From: an uncultured Bacteroidales bacterium | Lineage (GTDB): Bacteria > Bacteroidota > Bacteroidia > Bacteroidales > Muribaculaceae | DNA length: 64,000 nucleotides | NCBI GenBank assembly: GCA_902779125.1 | Contig: CACZAC010000006.1 | Coordinates: 1 to 64,000, forward strand | Reading direction: 5' to 3' | Shown: piece by piece, positions 8,607 through 16,685 of the stretch | How positions within the stretch are numbered: the stretch's first letter is position 1 | Layout: every line of letters begins with the position of its first letter | Notes under the pieces: generated by a model | Seen by the model: only the letters and a program-made list of their open reading frames with translations | Database searches by the model: none | Told to the model about the DNA's origin: nothing | Program-made: the position numbers and the translations under genes

Positions 8607-9378
8607 TTTTATTTTACTGCTGTGCTGCAGCTTGAGCGTTGCGGCCGAACCCGCTGACATACCCGGATCGGCGGTGCTGCCCAATCAGTCGATATTCATG
8701 CTCGACGCGGGCTATGCCTCGGTCCATGACAGCTACCTCACGCCCATTACCTACGACGGCATCGACCTGGGCCTCTCCATCGAGGCCACGCGCTGGGTCA
8801 ACCGCTATAGGTGGCTGTGGCAACTGGGCGTGGGCGCCGGCTACAACTATGTGGAGAACAACGCCCAGAACAACGAGTTGCACAAGGTCATGGGCGACAT
8901 CTCGTTCAACATGCAGCACGCCTGGCTGGGCTTGATACACCCGCGGCTGGGCTTCTCGGCCGGACCCATGACGCAGTTGCGCGCGGGCATCGTCTATGAT
9001 GCCGTCAACAGCAACAACCCTGTCACCGTCAGGGCCCACTGGAATCTGGGCGCAACGGGTATGGCCTGGTTCAACCCCCTTCTGGGGCGCCTGCCCATCA
9101 CCCTGCGCTATCAGTTGCAACTGCCTGTCGCCGGCGTGTTCTTCGCACCCGAGTACGACGAGAGCTACTACGAGATCTACCTGGGCAACCACAAGAACCT
9201 CGCCCACCTGGGCTGGTGGGGCAACCGCTTCGACATGACCAACTACCTGGGAGCCGACCTGCGCTTGGGCAAGACCGTCCTGCGCATCGGCTATCGCAAC
9301 CGCCTCGAGCACTGGACCGTCAACAACCTCCATGTCCACGACGTCACCCACTCCATCGTCCTCGGCATCTCCCTCTAA
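8452..9378 (+). CDS. Outer-membrane beta-barrel-like protein, possibly DUF3316
   Basis: The mature part alternates aromatic and polar residues and ends in a strand-like ...THSIVLGISL, as in outer-membrane barrels. I recall Prevotella DUF3316 proteins with a similar C-terminus but cannot confirm this. The hydrophobic core of the export signal is LPFILLLCCSLSVAAEP, about 50-60 residues in. I chose ATG 8452 because it gives MLSKF, matching MLSRF of the next gene inside a shared leader sequence. ATG 8446 is 6 bp upstream, and ATG 8527 would give a signal peptide of more usual length. The start lies within palindromic element A. Confidence 0.65.
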   Translation: MLSKFITCGANANYANFTNCLFSKFMEFVKFEKFALKKRCGCHSTYCTYCLPFILLLCCSLSVAAEPADIPGSAVLPNQSIFMLDAGYASVHDSYLTPITYDGIDLGLSIEATRWVNRYRWLWQLGVGAGYNYVENNAQNNELHKVMGDISFNMQHAWLGLIHPRLGFSAGPMTQLRAGIVYDAVNSNNPVTVRAHWNLGATGMAWFNPLLGRLPITLRYQLQLPVAGVFFAPEYDESYYEIYLGNHKNLAHLGWWGNRFDMTNYLGADLRLGKTVLRIGYRNRLEHWTVNNLHVHDVTHSIVLGISL

Positions 9379-9379
9379 A

Positions 9380-9420
9380 CTCGCTTGCGCTCGCAGGTTA
9401 GAGATTAAAGGTTAAAGCTT
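9380..9420 (+). repeat. Intergenic word-repeat fragment
   Basis: CTCGCTTGCGCTCGCAGGTT is followed by the near-tandem words GTTAGAGATTAAAGGTTAAAG. The same two-part arrangement (GCTCGC...GCTCGCAGTTTA, then TTTAGAG-type words) occurs at 45671-45705. Confidence 0.55.
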
Positions 9421-9429
9421 AAAGAACGA

Positions 9430-9562
9430 AAATAATAAATACAATAATAACAATGCTATCCAGATTCAATCAAACAACAAGGACAACCATCAACAACAAG
9501 AACAACCGAGTATTTTTTAAGAATGTTGTTCCGGTTGTTCAATGTTGTTTATGTTGTTTGAT
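9430..9562. repeat. Palindromic leader element B
   Basis: The first part (9430-9467) repeats the 5' part of element A, including ACAATGCTATCC with the ATG. The inner arms differ: 9469-9508, made of AACAACAAGAACAACC-type words, pairs with 9532-9562 (CGGTTGTTCAATGTTGTTTA), with about nine extra bases in the left arm. The right arm encodes the VVQCCLCCL core of the lipoprotein signal peptide. Confidence 0.75.
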
Positions 9563-10589
9563 CTTGTGCTGCCTGTGCTGGGGTTGTGCCGAGAAGGATG
9601 AGTTTGAGCGGGACCAGGTGGGCAACTTCGAGGCACTGTGGACCATCATGGACGAGCACTACAGCTTCTTTGACTACAAGCAGGTGGACTGGAACGAGGT
9701 GCACAGCCGTTACCGCGCCCTGGTGTCCAACGACATGACCGACAGAGAGTTGTTTGACGTGTGCGGCGATATGCTCAAGGAGCTGCGCGACGGCCACACT
9801 AACCTCATCGCCAGTCACGACGTGTCGCGCTACTGGGTGTGGGAACAATGGCCCGTCAACTACAACGAGCGCCTTATTGACCAGCATTACCTTAACTTCG
9901 ACTACAAGAGGGCGTCGGGCATCAAGTACCAGATTCTGCCCGACAACTTCGGCTATATGTACTATGGTTCCTTCTCGTCGGTCATCGGCGAGGGCAACCT
10001 TGACCTCATTCTGAGTTACCTCTCCACCGCCGACGGCCTCATCATCGACGTGCGCGACAACGGCGGCGGCTACCTGACCAACGTCGAGACCCTCGTCTCG
10101 CGCTTCATCGGCGAGAAAACCCTCGCGGGCTACATCTGCCACAAGACGGGCAAGGGGCACAACGACCTTTCGGAGCCCTATGCCTACTATTTCGAGCCCA
10201 CCAAGAATCACATCCACTACCTCAAACCTGTCGTAGTGCTGGCTAGCCGCGGCTCCTTCAGCGCGACCAACAACTTCGTGTCGATTATGAAGTCCTTAGA
10301 CCAGGTCACCGTTGTGGGTGACACCACCGGCGGCGGTTGCGGCCTCCCCTTCACCAGTGAGTTGCCCAACGGCTGGCGTGTGCGTTTCTCATCGTGCCCC
10401 ATCATGGATGCCCAGGGCAGGCTCACCGAGTTTGGCGTAGCGCCCGACGTGCGCGTTGACATGGACGAGGATGACCACACCCATGACGCCATCCTCGACA
10501 CCGCCATCGACATCCTGGCTCGTGCCACGGCAGCGCCACGGCTTCCACAACGCAGCAATGCCAAATTACAACAACAATACGACAATTAA
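9453..10589 (+). CDS. S41-family peptidase-like lipoprotein
   Basis: This 378-residue protein begins with a cysteine-rich export signal ending in LCCLCWGC, a plausible lipobox. The mature part follows the tail-specific protease (S41) fold: GFEALW-like helical start, GHTNL, DVRDNGGGY and a nucleophile region RGSFSATN (Ser268/Ser270). VVGDTTGGG and a closing EFGVAPDVRVD follow. These enzymes cleave envelope proteins or peptides. No PDZ domain is obvious. ATG 9453 lies in palindromic element B, and its MLSRF start matches the previous gene. It probably acts at the periplasmic face of a membrane. Confidence 0.85.
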   Translation: MLSRFNQTTRTTINNKNNRVFFKNVVPVVQCCLCCLILCCLCWGCAEKDEFERDQVGNFEALWTIMDEHYSFFDYKQVDWNEVHSRYRALVSNDMTDRELFDVCGDMLKELRDGHTNLIASHDVSRYWVWEQWPVNYNERLIDQHYLNFDYKRASGIKYQILPDNFGYMYYGSFSSVIGEGNLDLILSYLSTADGLIIDVRDNGGGYLTNVETLVSRFIGEKTLAGYICHKTGKGHNDLSEPYAYYFEPTKNHIHYLKPVVVLASRGSFSATNNFVSIMKSLDQVTVVGDTTGGGCGLPFTSELPNGWRVRFSSCPIMDAQGRLTEFGVAPDVRVDMDEDDHTHDAILDTAIDILARATAAPRLPQRSNAKLQQQYDN

Positions 10590-10633
10590 CAACTAGAAAA
10601 CTCATAAATAACAATTAAAAACTCATAACAACG

Positions 10634-11125
10634 ATGAAAAAAATCATGCTTTTCGCCCTGATGGCTGTGATAGCAGTCATGGGAATGCGCGCTGAAGAGG
10701 GAGACCTCTCGGTGGCAACTGAATTAGCCTTCGGCTCCAAGTGCAGCCAACCCGGTATCGGTCTCCAGATTCAGATTGAGCCCGCCGGCAACTGGCGCAT
10801 TGCACCCGAGCTGATTCTCTATTTCAAGAACAAGAACAGGACATCCTATGACTTCAACCTCAACGCCCACTACCTGTTCCACACCAACGAGCATTTCGCC
10901 ATCTATCCGCTGGCAGGTATCTCCTATGTCAACATCAAGACCGAGTACAAGGAAGAGGACGGGACTAAGATCAGTCACAAGTACGACCGTTTTGGAGGCA
11001 ATGTCGGTGGCGGCATCCAGTACAAGTTCAAGGATTACCTCTACTTCTTCGGCGAGGAGCGTTTCCAGTTCATGAAAAACAACTGCCAGGCTGTGACAAT
11101 GCTGGGTGCCAGATTCGCCTTCTGA
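10634..11125 (+). CDS. Small outer-membrane beta-barrel protein (first of pair)
   Basis: This 163-residue protein has a signal peptide (MKKIMLFALMAVIAVMGMRA). The rest alternates hydrophobic and polar residues in strands (ELILYFKNKN, FNLNAHYLFH, YKFKDYLYFFGEERFQF) and ends in phenylalanine (ARFAF), the usual barrel insertion signal. It fits the OmpX/OmpW-sized barrel class. The next gene is a paralog 64 bp downstream. Confidence 0.8.
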   Translation: MKKIMLFALMAVIAVMGMRAEEGDLSVATELAFGSKCSQPGIGLQIQIEPAGNWRIAPELILYFKNKNRTSYDFNLNAHYLFHTNEHFAIYPLAGISYVNIKTEYKEEDGTKISHKYDRFGGNVGGGIQYKFKDYLYFFGEERFQFMKNNCQAVTMLGARFAF

Positions 11126-11189
11126 CCGATAAACATGACAAAATGTTAACACCACAAGATTTTTTAACAACAAATCATAAAACAACAAA

Positions 11190-11675
11190 ATGATGAAAAA
11201 ATCCATACTTTTTGCCCTCGTGGCTATCATGGCTGTCCTGGGCGCTCGCGCTGAGAAAGGTGACCTCTCGATTGCGGCACAGTTCGACTACGCTTCCAAG
11301 AACTCCATGGCAGGTTTCGGTGCACAGCTCCAATATGAGCCCATCAAAAACCTGCGCTTTGCTCCCGAGTTCATCTACTATCTCAAGAACGACGGTCTCT
11401 CGGCCTACAACTTCAATTTCAATGTCCACTACATTATCCCCACGGGCAACACCTTCGCCCTGTACCCGATGGCAGGCTTCAGTTACGCCAAATTCAAGTA
11501 TGACGACTCGTTGATTGGCAGCAGCTTCAACCGCTGCGGTGCCAACATCGGTTTCGGAGCCCAGTACCGTATCCAAGAGAGCCTGTACTTCTTTATCGAG
11601 CAGCGCTTCCAGATTATCAAGGACCGCAACCAGTCTGTTTCTGTCCTGGGAGTCAAATACGCTTTCCATCTCTAA
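11190..11675 (+). CDS. Small outer-membrane beta-barrel protein (second of pair)
   Basis: A 161-residue paralog of the preceding protein: signal peptide SILFALVAIMAVLGARA, then the same strand order with EFIYYLKND, FNFNVHYII and LYFFIEQRFQ, ending VKYAFHL. It starts ATGATG, so the true start may be 11190 or 11193. The pair probably forms small eight-stranded outer-membrane barrels. No enzyme motif is seen. Confidence 0.8.
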   Translation: MMKKSILFALVAIMAVLGARAEKGDLSIAAQFDYASKNSMAGFGAQLQYEPIKNLRFAPEFIYYLKNDGLSAYNFNFNVHYIIPTGNTFALYPMAGFSYAKFKYDDSLIGSSFNRCGANIGFGAQYRIQESLYFFIEQRFQIIKDRNQSVSVLGVKYAFHL

Positions 11676-11713
11676 GACTGGCGGTCAATTACTCTCCCGC
11701 TCTATCGACACAC

Positions 11714-11749
11714 TTTACCCGGTGCTGATTCCTATCAGTATCGGGTAAA
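11714..11749. terminator. Long hairpin, possible terminator or operator
   Basis: TTTACCCG at the left end pairs with CGGGTAAA at the right end, and CTGAT pairs with ATCAG further in, leaving a short loop. There is no T run, so termination is uncertain. Confidence 0.45.
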
Positions 11750-11805
11750 TATGTTATCAAGAATAGCAGATATTTTGCGAATATCGAATAATAAACAACA
11801 ATTTA

Positions 11806-11837
11806 TTTTGTAATAATAAAAAAACACTTTAATTTTG
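11806..11837 (+). promoter_or_regulatory. Bacteroidales-type promoter
   Basis: TTTTG (-33) is followed 19 nt later by TAATTTTG (-7). It fits the consensus for the primary sigma factor of Bacteroidetes and would start transcription about 200 nt before the 12044 gene. Confidence 0.7.
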
Positions 11838-12043
11838 CAGGTTATAATTAAATCATATAAGCCTAGTAGAAGCTTTTTCTGAACGCTTGCTTGAGTGTTA
11901 AATCATAACCGCTCACTCTACATGCTATTCATGACGGATAAGTGATGATATACTTTCAGACAGCAAATGCGCAATATGGCTTTTCTAGTCAATAATTTAG
12001 GAACTAAGAATAAATATAATATTAATAACCAAATCTTTAACAA

Positions 12044-13540
12044 ATGAAAAAGAAACTAACACTTTTATTGTTCGGCCTGCTCCTGGCAGTAGGCTGGACG
12101 AACGCGTTTGCACAACAGCAAGCGACAGTATCTCCCGCTGAGCGCCTCTCGCTCACGGTTGTCGACAACCAGAGTGTATATGATGTAGCTGCACAGACCA
12201 ACACCTACACCAACACGTTGCAACTCACGCAACCCAGCGGCAACAAGATTACCGCCGGTATGCTGAACAACGGCAACAACATTATCACCATTGCCCGCCA
12301 GGGTATTAAGGACGGAGCCAACGAGGGGAACCCCGAGGAGTTCGCACGCGTTAACGTGATGCGTACGCCACAGACCTATCCGCAAAACCCCATTGGTTCT
12401 CTGAGTTTTACGAGCGTATCATCATCTGGATCTCTTGATGCAAGTCTTCCTGCGAACTGGACTTCATCAGGGCTATATGGTAATCGCAATGGATATGCTT
12501 ATATACAAAGTGGATCAAGTAACCATCTGAGTTTCACTATTCCCGCTGGGTTGAACATTCACAATGGCAAAATTCTTGTGAGAATCTATACGACTCAACA
12601 AGGTTATTTTAGTGTTGGTGGCTGGATTAACCAGGCATCAGCTAACACCTGGAATGATTTTGGTGTGACCGGTGTCAATGTAGGTGATGTCATCACGATT
12701 CAAGGTATGACACAAGATTATTATGGTAACTGGAGCACTGCACAGTCACCCCGCATAACGCAAATTGAAGTTGACTTTTTGGAGCCAATGGTTCCCGTAT
12801 ATGACGTGACCACTACGCTCAGCACAAAAGGCAATAACGGTTGGAGTAATGAGGCGGCATTTGGTACGACTTCTGCCCTTTCTCCCAATGACCTGATCTC
12901 ACTGGATGGCATGAGCAACTTGATTGACAACTTCTCGGTTTCGACAGAACTCAATGCTCATCCCGATTCCTACTCCTATACGGCAACAGTCGATGCCAAC
13001 ATATTATTTCCGAGTAGCGGTTCTTCTGTAAGTGATTTCTATGCTAGTGCAGACTACCAGAATGGTGACGGCACCATTGAAGGCATCGTAGTAACGGGCC
13101 CCAACAACTGGTCTTATGAATTTGTAGGCCTCGTGGATGAGGGCACATATTGTCTCTGGTTTAACAATGACGGCAATGTGCTTTATACCATGCCAAACGA
13201 TTTTGCTGGAAACAGTGTTAATGTTACCATCATTGCTGATACTGGAACGTATGGCAATGGATCTATGATGGTTAACGGTGTAAGCCATACTTTCGTCGCT
13301 GGAGAAACCTACACTTGGACAGTTCCGGTATGTGCCAACGGCACCATTCTGTTCGCATGCATACCTACTGATCCATATTCTGTTGACGTGTCAAAGATCA
13401 TCATCTCAAGCGGCAATGGCTCTGCATCGGGCGCTCCTCGCCATGTCAGCAATAATCAAGGCAAGAACATGGCAAAGGGTGTCAAGAACAGTGTTAATAA
13501 TCACAAGTTCAGTGTGATGAATGGCAAAGGGCTTTATTAA
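12044..13540 (+). CDS. Large secreted protein of unknown function
   Basis: This 498-residue protein has a signal peptide (MKKKLTLLLFGLLLAVGWTN, cleavage near AFAQ). The body is Ser/Asn/Gly-rich and beta-type, without recognised catalytic motifs. The segment around residues 120-245 (SLPANWTSSGLYGNRNGYAY) could be a carbohydrate- or adhesion-type sandwich. The C-terminus is basic and Asn-rich (NNHKFSVMNGKGLY) and is not a dockerin. Base composition turns AT-rich after about 12400. The following gene starts 21 bp downstream and is probably co-transcribed. Confidence 0.75.
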   Translation: MKKKLTLLLFGLLLAVGWTNAFAQQQATVSPAERLSLTVVDNQSVYDVAAQTNTYTNTLQLTQPSGNKITAGMLNNGNNIITIARQGIKDGANEGNPEEFARVNVMRTPQTYPQNPIGSLSFTSVSSSGSLDASLPANWTSSGLYGNRNGYAYIQSGSSNHLSFTIPAGLNIHNGKILVRIYTTQQGYFSVGGWINQASANTWNDFGVTGVNVGDVITIQGMTQDYYGNWSTAQSPRITQIEVDFLEPMVPVYDVTTTLSTKGNNGWSNEAAFGTTSALSPNDLISLDGMSNLIDNFSVSTELNAHPDSYSYTATVDANILFPSSGSSVSDFYASADYQNGDGTIEGIVVTGPNNWSYEFVGLVDEGTYCLWFNNDGNVLYTMPNDFAGNSVNVTIIADTGTYGNGSMMVNGVSHTFVAGETYTWTVPVCANGTILFACIPTDPYSVDVSKIIISSGNGSASGAPRHVSNNQGKNMAKGVKNSVNNHKFSVMNGKGLY

Positions 13541-13561
13541 CGACTAAAACACATCAATGAT

Positions 13562-16372
13562 ATGAAAACGATAATTAATAAATTACGCTATACACTGCTG
13601 CTTGGTTTCTTCGCCCTAGCAGCACTTGGAAATAGCCTCAATGCTCAAACGGTGCCGCCCTACTCCAATGGTTTTAATTCAACAACTGAGTGGAACTGGT
13701 GGACGGTTATTAATAACAATGGTGGCAATACTTGGGCTCACAATAGTAGTCAAGAAGCGCGTTATACTTATGATAGCAACCAAGCTGCAGATGACTGGCT
13801 CGTGACTTCGGCTATTAGGCTAGAAGCTGGAAAGACTTACAAGTTCTCCATTAAAACGAGAGCAGATGGATATACTGAACGAATAGAGGTCAAGTTGGCA
13901 TCATCTAACACAGCAACTGCTCTTAGCAATGGAACGAGTGTCATTGCAGCTCAAAATGTAACTAATGAAAATTACTACACTCTCAGTAACGACCAAGTGT
14001 CTGTAAGTACAACAGGCAACTATTACTTTGGCATTCATTGTATCTCAATTGCCGACCAATGGCATTTATATGTCGATGACCTTGATATCGATGTTCAGGC
14101 AACTGATCCTACCATCCAGACTTCATCGAATACAGTCAACTTGAGTAGTATTCCTGGTGGAACCGCAACTCAGACTGTGACTGTCACTGGTTTGAACCTG
14201 ATAGGCAATATCACTGCTACGTTGAACGATGCCAATGGTGTGTTTAGCGTGACCCCTGCTACCTTGGGCACTAGTGGTGGTAACTTGACAGTGACCTACT
14301 CGCCCAGTGCTGTTGGTACCCACACTGCGACTGTTACTCTAACCAGCTCTGGAGCCGATCCTGTAACCATTACCCTAAATGGTGCTTGCACGAACGACTT
14401 GACCATATGTGACGGTACAGAAGTCAATACTTACCTGCCCATTTATAGTTATTATTACGATAATTACCAGAAAAACCAGATGATCTATCCCGAGGGCATG
14501 GTAAGCTCCCTTTCAGGTAGGGTAATCACTTCAATGACATTCTATGCCAACGGTAATTTCAATTTCAATGGTGGGCAGTTGACTGTAAGGCTTGGTACGA
14601 CTAATCAAACCAACTATACTGGGACAGTGCGCCTTCAGCCTGCTGACATGGACATCGTGAAATCAGGATTTGACGTACCGTCAGGTGGTGACACGTGGAC
14701 TATTGTATTTGACACTCCATTTGAATATAACGGTGGAAACCTTGTTGTTGACTTTGAGGAAACCAATCATGGTAGTGGCACGGGACACTATAGTTCACGA
14801 ACCTTTGGTTTCTATGGCATAACCCAAACTGGCGGTGGTTTCTATAGCAATGGAAGCACATACAACGCTGACTTCAGTACTGTTTACTCAGGCGGTGTTC
14901 AGAACTTCCTGCCGAAGGTGACCTTTACCTCTGAGGTGAATACTCCCATCACTAATGGTACTGTAACGCCTAATCCGGTTGATTTTGGAAATGTGTTAGT
15001 TGGCTCGACTGCAACTCAGACTGTTACCGTGCGTAACACGGGTAACCAGCCTTTCACTCCAACAATTAATGCAACCAACCTGCCTCAGGGCATTACTGTC
15101 AGTCCCACTACCAGCGGACAACTGGCTCCTGGCAGCACGCTTAATCTTACCGTAACCTTCACGCCAACAGCCGAGACCTCTTACAGCGGTTCGTTCACCG
15201 TGACCATTCCTATTCCCGATGGAGAGGATTTGGTATTCACTGTAGATGTGACTGGTTCAGCTTACGTGATCAGCAGCAAGCTGACCAGTAACATGGTTGA
15301 GATTCCTGTTTACAAGAGCGATGTCAATCCCAATGCTCCTAATGGTTATCCCTACATCTTCAGCCAGAATGATGTTGAAAACGATATTGACATGAGCTTG
15401 AGCTATGACGACGTCAGTGATGGCGTGAGCATCCTGGTGAAGAGTGACGAGCAGATTACCGGCTACGACCTCAAGCACAAGCCTGCCAACGGCAACACTT
15501 GGAGCAGTGTCGGCACGGCAGCCCACCAGGGCAATTCCTACGTAGCAGGCGAAACCACCATGAGCTTCGGTCAAGACGAGACCGAAATGTGGTTCCCCAT
15601 GGACGACCAGCAGGAAGAGGCCTATGACTACGTTCCCGTGACCGTTGCCAACAGTATTGTCGCTGGAGGTACCCAGGGTAACACCTACGGCGCCCCCATC
15701 CGCACCAAGAATGTTGACAATATCACCCTCGAGGTACTCGTTGGCGGTTCCAAGAGTGACCAGCGTCCAGCCGGCCGTTGGAACCAGAATGGTGTAGAAT
15801 ACTGTGTTTACACGCCTGTCATCACAATCAATTCCGAGGATTTGAGCGGTGAGACCCACATTCCCTACATGTTACGCGCATGGCTGTTGAGCGATGACGT
15901 CATCTATGACTTCGAGCGCAACACCACTACTGGTAAAATCGAAGGCACCACCCCGATTGAACTGCCGTACTGTTTAGGTACCTTCGAGGTTGACCAATCC
16001 GCAATCGGCAAGACGTCATTCACCATCGGACGCGACTGGATTGAGCCCAATGGAGACATCCCCAATGACTGGGATACCAAGCTGCAGAATGCCTTTGGTG
16101 CTCCATGCGAGGATGCTGACGTGAGGATTGTCGTTCGCGCCTACTACACCCGTGCCACACGCGACGGCGGTGGCTATGGCTTTGGTGAAGGCAATGGTGA
16201 TGGTGATGGCATCTCTACCTGGGTCATGGAACTGAATCCTGACCGTCAGGTGGTTGGTGTGACCTACGTCAACCCGATGGGTATGACCAGCGACCGTCCC
16301 TTCGACGGCATGAACATCATCGTGACCCGTTACAGCGACGGCAGCAGCCGCACCAGCAAGGTGATGTATTAA
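13562..16372 (+). CDS. Large secreted multidomain protein with Ig-like modules
   Basis: This 936-residue protein has a signal peptide ending near SLNAQ. Residues about 25-180 look like a choice-of-anchor J/jelly-roll domain (FNSTTEWNWWTVIN, ADDWLVTSAIRL). Two Ig-like anchor modules follow: about 185-275 (TQTVTVTGLNLIGNITATLN), with a close relative in the M6 protease at 23707, and about 475-570 (DFGNVLVGSTATQTVTVRN). The C-terminal part ends FDGMNIIVTRYSDGSSRTSK, which I take to be another sorting-type tail. Composition is AT-rich up to about 15.2 kb and GC-rich after. Probably a surface adhesin or binding protein. Confidence 0.8.
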   Translation: MKTIINKLRYTLLLGFFALAALGNSLNAQTVPPYSNGFNSTTEWNWWTVINNNGGNTWAHNSSQEARYTYDSNQAADDWLVTSAIRLEAGKTYKFSIKTRADGYTERIEVKLASSNTATALSNGTSVIAAQNVTNENYYTLSNDQVSVSTTGNYYFGIHCISIADQWHLYVDDLDIDVQATDPTIQTSSNTVNLSSIPGGTATQTVTVTGLNLIGNITATLNDANGVFSVTPATLGTSGGNLTVTYSPSAVGTHTATVTLTSSGADPVTITLNGACTNDLTICDGTEVNTYLPIYSYYYDNYQKNQMIYPEGMVSSLSGRVITSMTFYANGNFNFNGGQLTVRLGTTNQTNYTGTVRLQPADMDIVKSGFDVPSGGDTWTIVFDTPFEYNGGNLVVDFEETNHGSGTGHYSSRTFGFYGITQTGGGFYSNGSTYNADFSTVYSGGVQNFLPKVTFTSEVNTPITNGTVTPNPVDFGNVLVGSTATQTVTVRNTGNQPFTPTINATNLPQGITVSPTTSGQLAPGSTLNLTVTFTPTAETSYSGSFTVTIPIPDGEDLVFTVDVTGSAYVISSKLTSNMVEIPVYKSDVNPNAPNGYPYIFSQNDVENDIDMSLSYDDVSDGVSILVKSDEQITGYDLKHKPANGNTWSSVGTAAHQGNSYVAGETTMSFGQDETEMWFPMDDQQEEAYDYVPVTVANSIVAGGTQGNTYGAPIRTKNVDNITLEVLVGGSKSDQRPAGRWNQNGVEYCVYTPVITINSEDLSGETHIPYMLRAWLLSDDVIYDFERNTTTGKIEGTTPIELPYCLGTFEVDQSAIGKTSFTIGRDWIEPNGDIPNDWDTKLQNAFGAPCEDADVRIVVRAYYTRATRDGGGYGFGEGNGDGDGISTWVMELNPDRQVVGVTYVNPMGMTSDRPFDGMNIIVTRYSDGSSRTSKVMY

Positions 16373-16459
16373 AAAGTCAAGTGTTAGGGGCCGACATTAA
16401 AGTGCCTCAAGCCACTAACGACTGAAGACATAATAATTTTTCATAACCACAGATTTTGG

Positions 16460-16496
16460 CCAGAGGCTCGCTGCTAGAAGCGCGCCTCTGGTTTTA
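16460..16496 (+). terminator. Terminator-like hairpin
   Basis: CCAGAGGC (16460-16467) pairs with GCCTCTGG (16484-16491), followed by TTTTAATAT. It would end the 12044-16372 transcript. Confidence 0.7.
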
Positions 16497-16556
16497 ATAT
16501 ATTGTAAGTGACAAAGAGGCCTTGATTCATGTCCAAAAAGATTTATAGTCAAAGTA

Positions 16557-16588
16557 TTGCACAGTTAAGTAAAAGTTCCTACCTTTGC
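16557..16588 (+). promoter_or_regulatory. Bacteroidales-type promoter
   Basis: TTG, 20 nt, then TACCTTTGC. It drives the 627-residue secreted protein. Confidence 0.75.
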
Positions 16589-16685
16589 CCCCATGAAACG
16601 GACCTCGCTCACTTAAAGCGCTCAAAATGAACATTTTTTGTTTATTCACATATTTCATTAACTTCTAAATTCATTCACGTTTTTT

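Larger units (their letters stand above)
11676..12043 (+). other. 368-bp intergenic region with hairpin, promoter and long leader
   Basis: It holds a long hairpin at 11714-11749, a promoter at 11806-11837 and then about 200 nt of AT-rich leader before the next ATG. I see no convincing small gene in it. The words GTTATAATTAAATCA and GTTAAATCATAAC in the leader are near repeats. Confidence 0.6.
16373..16685 (+). other. 313-bp intergenic region with terminator and promoter
   Basis: It contains a terminator-like hairpin (16460-16496), a promoter (16557-16588) and a leader of roughly 90 nt. The leader has two tiny reading frames: MKRTSLT at 16593-16616 and a 13-codon AT-rich one from 16627. No larger gene is seen. 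Confidence 0.6.
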
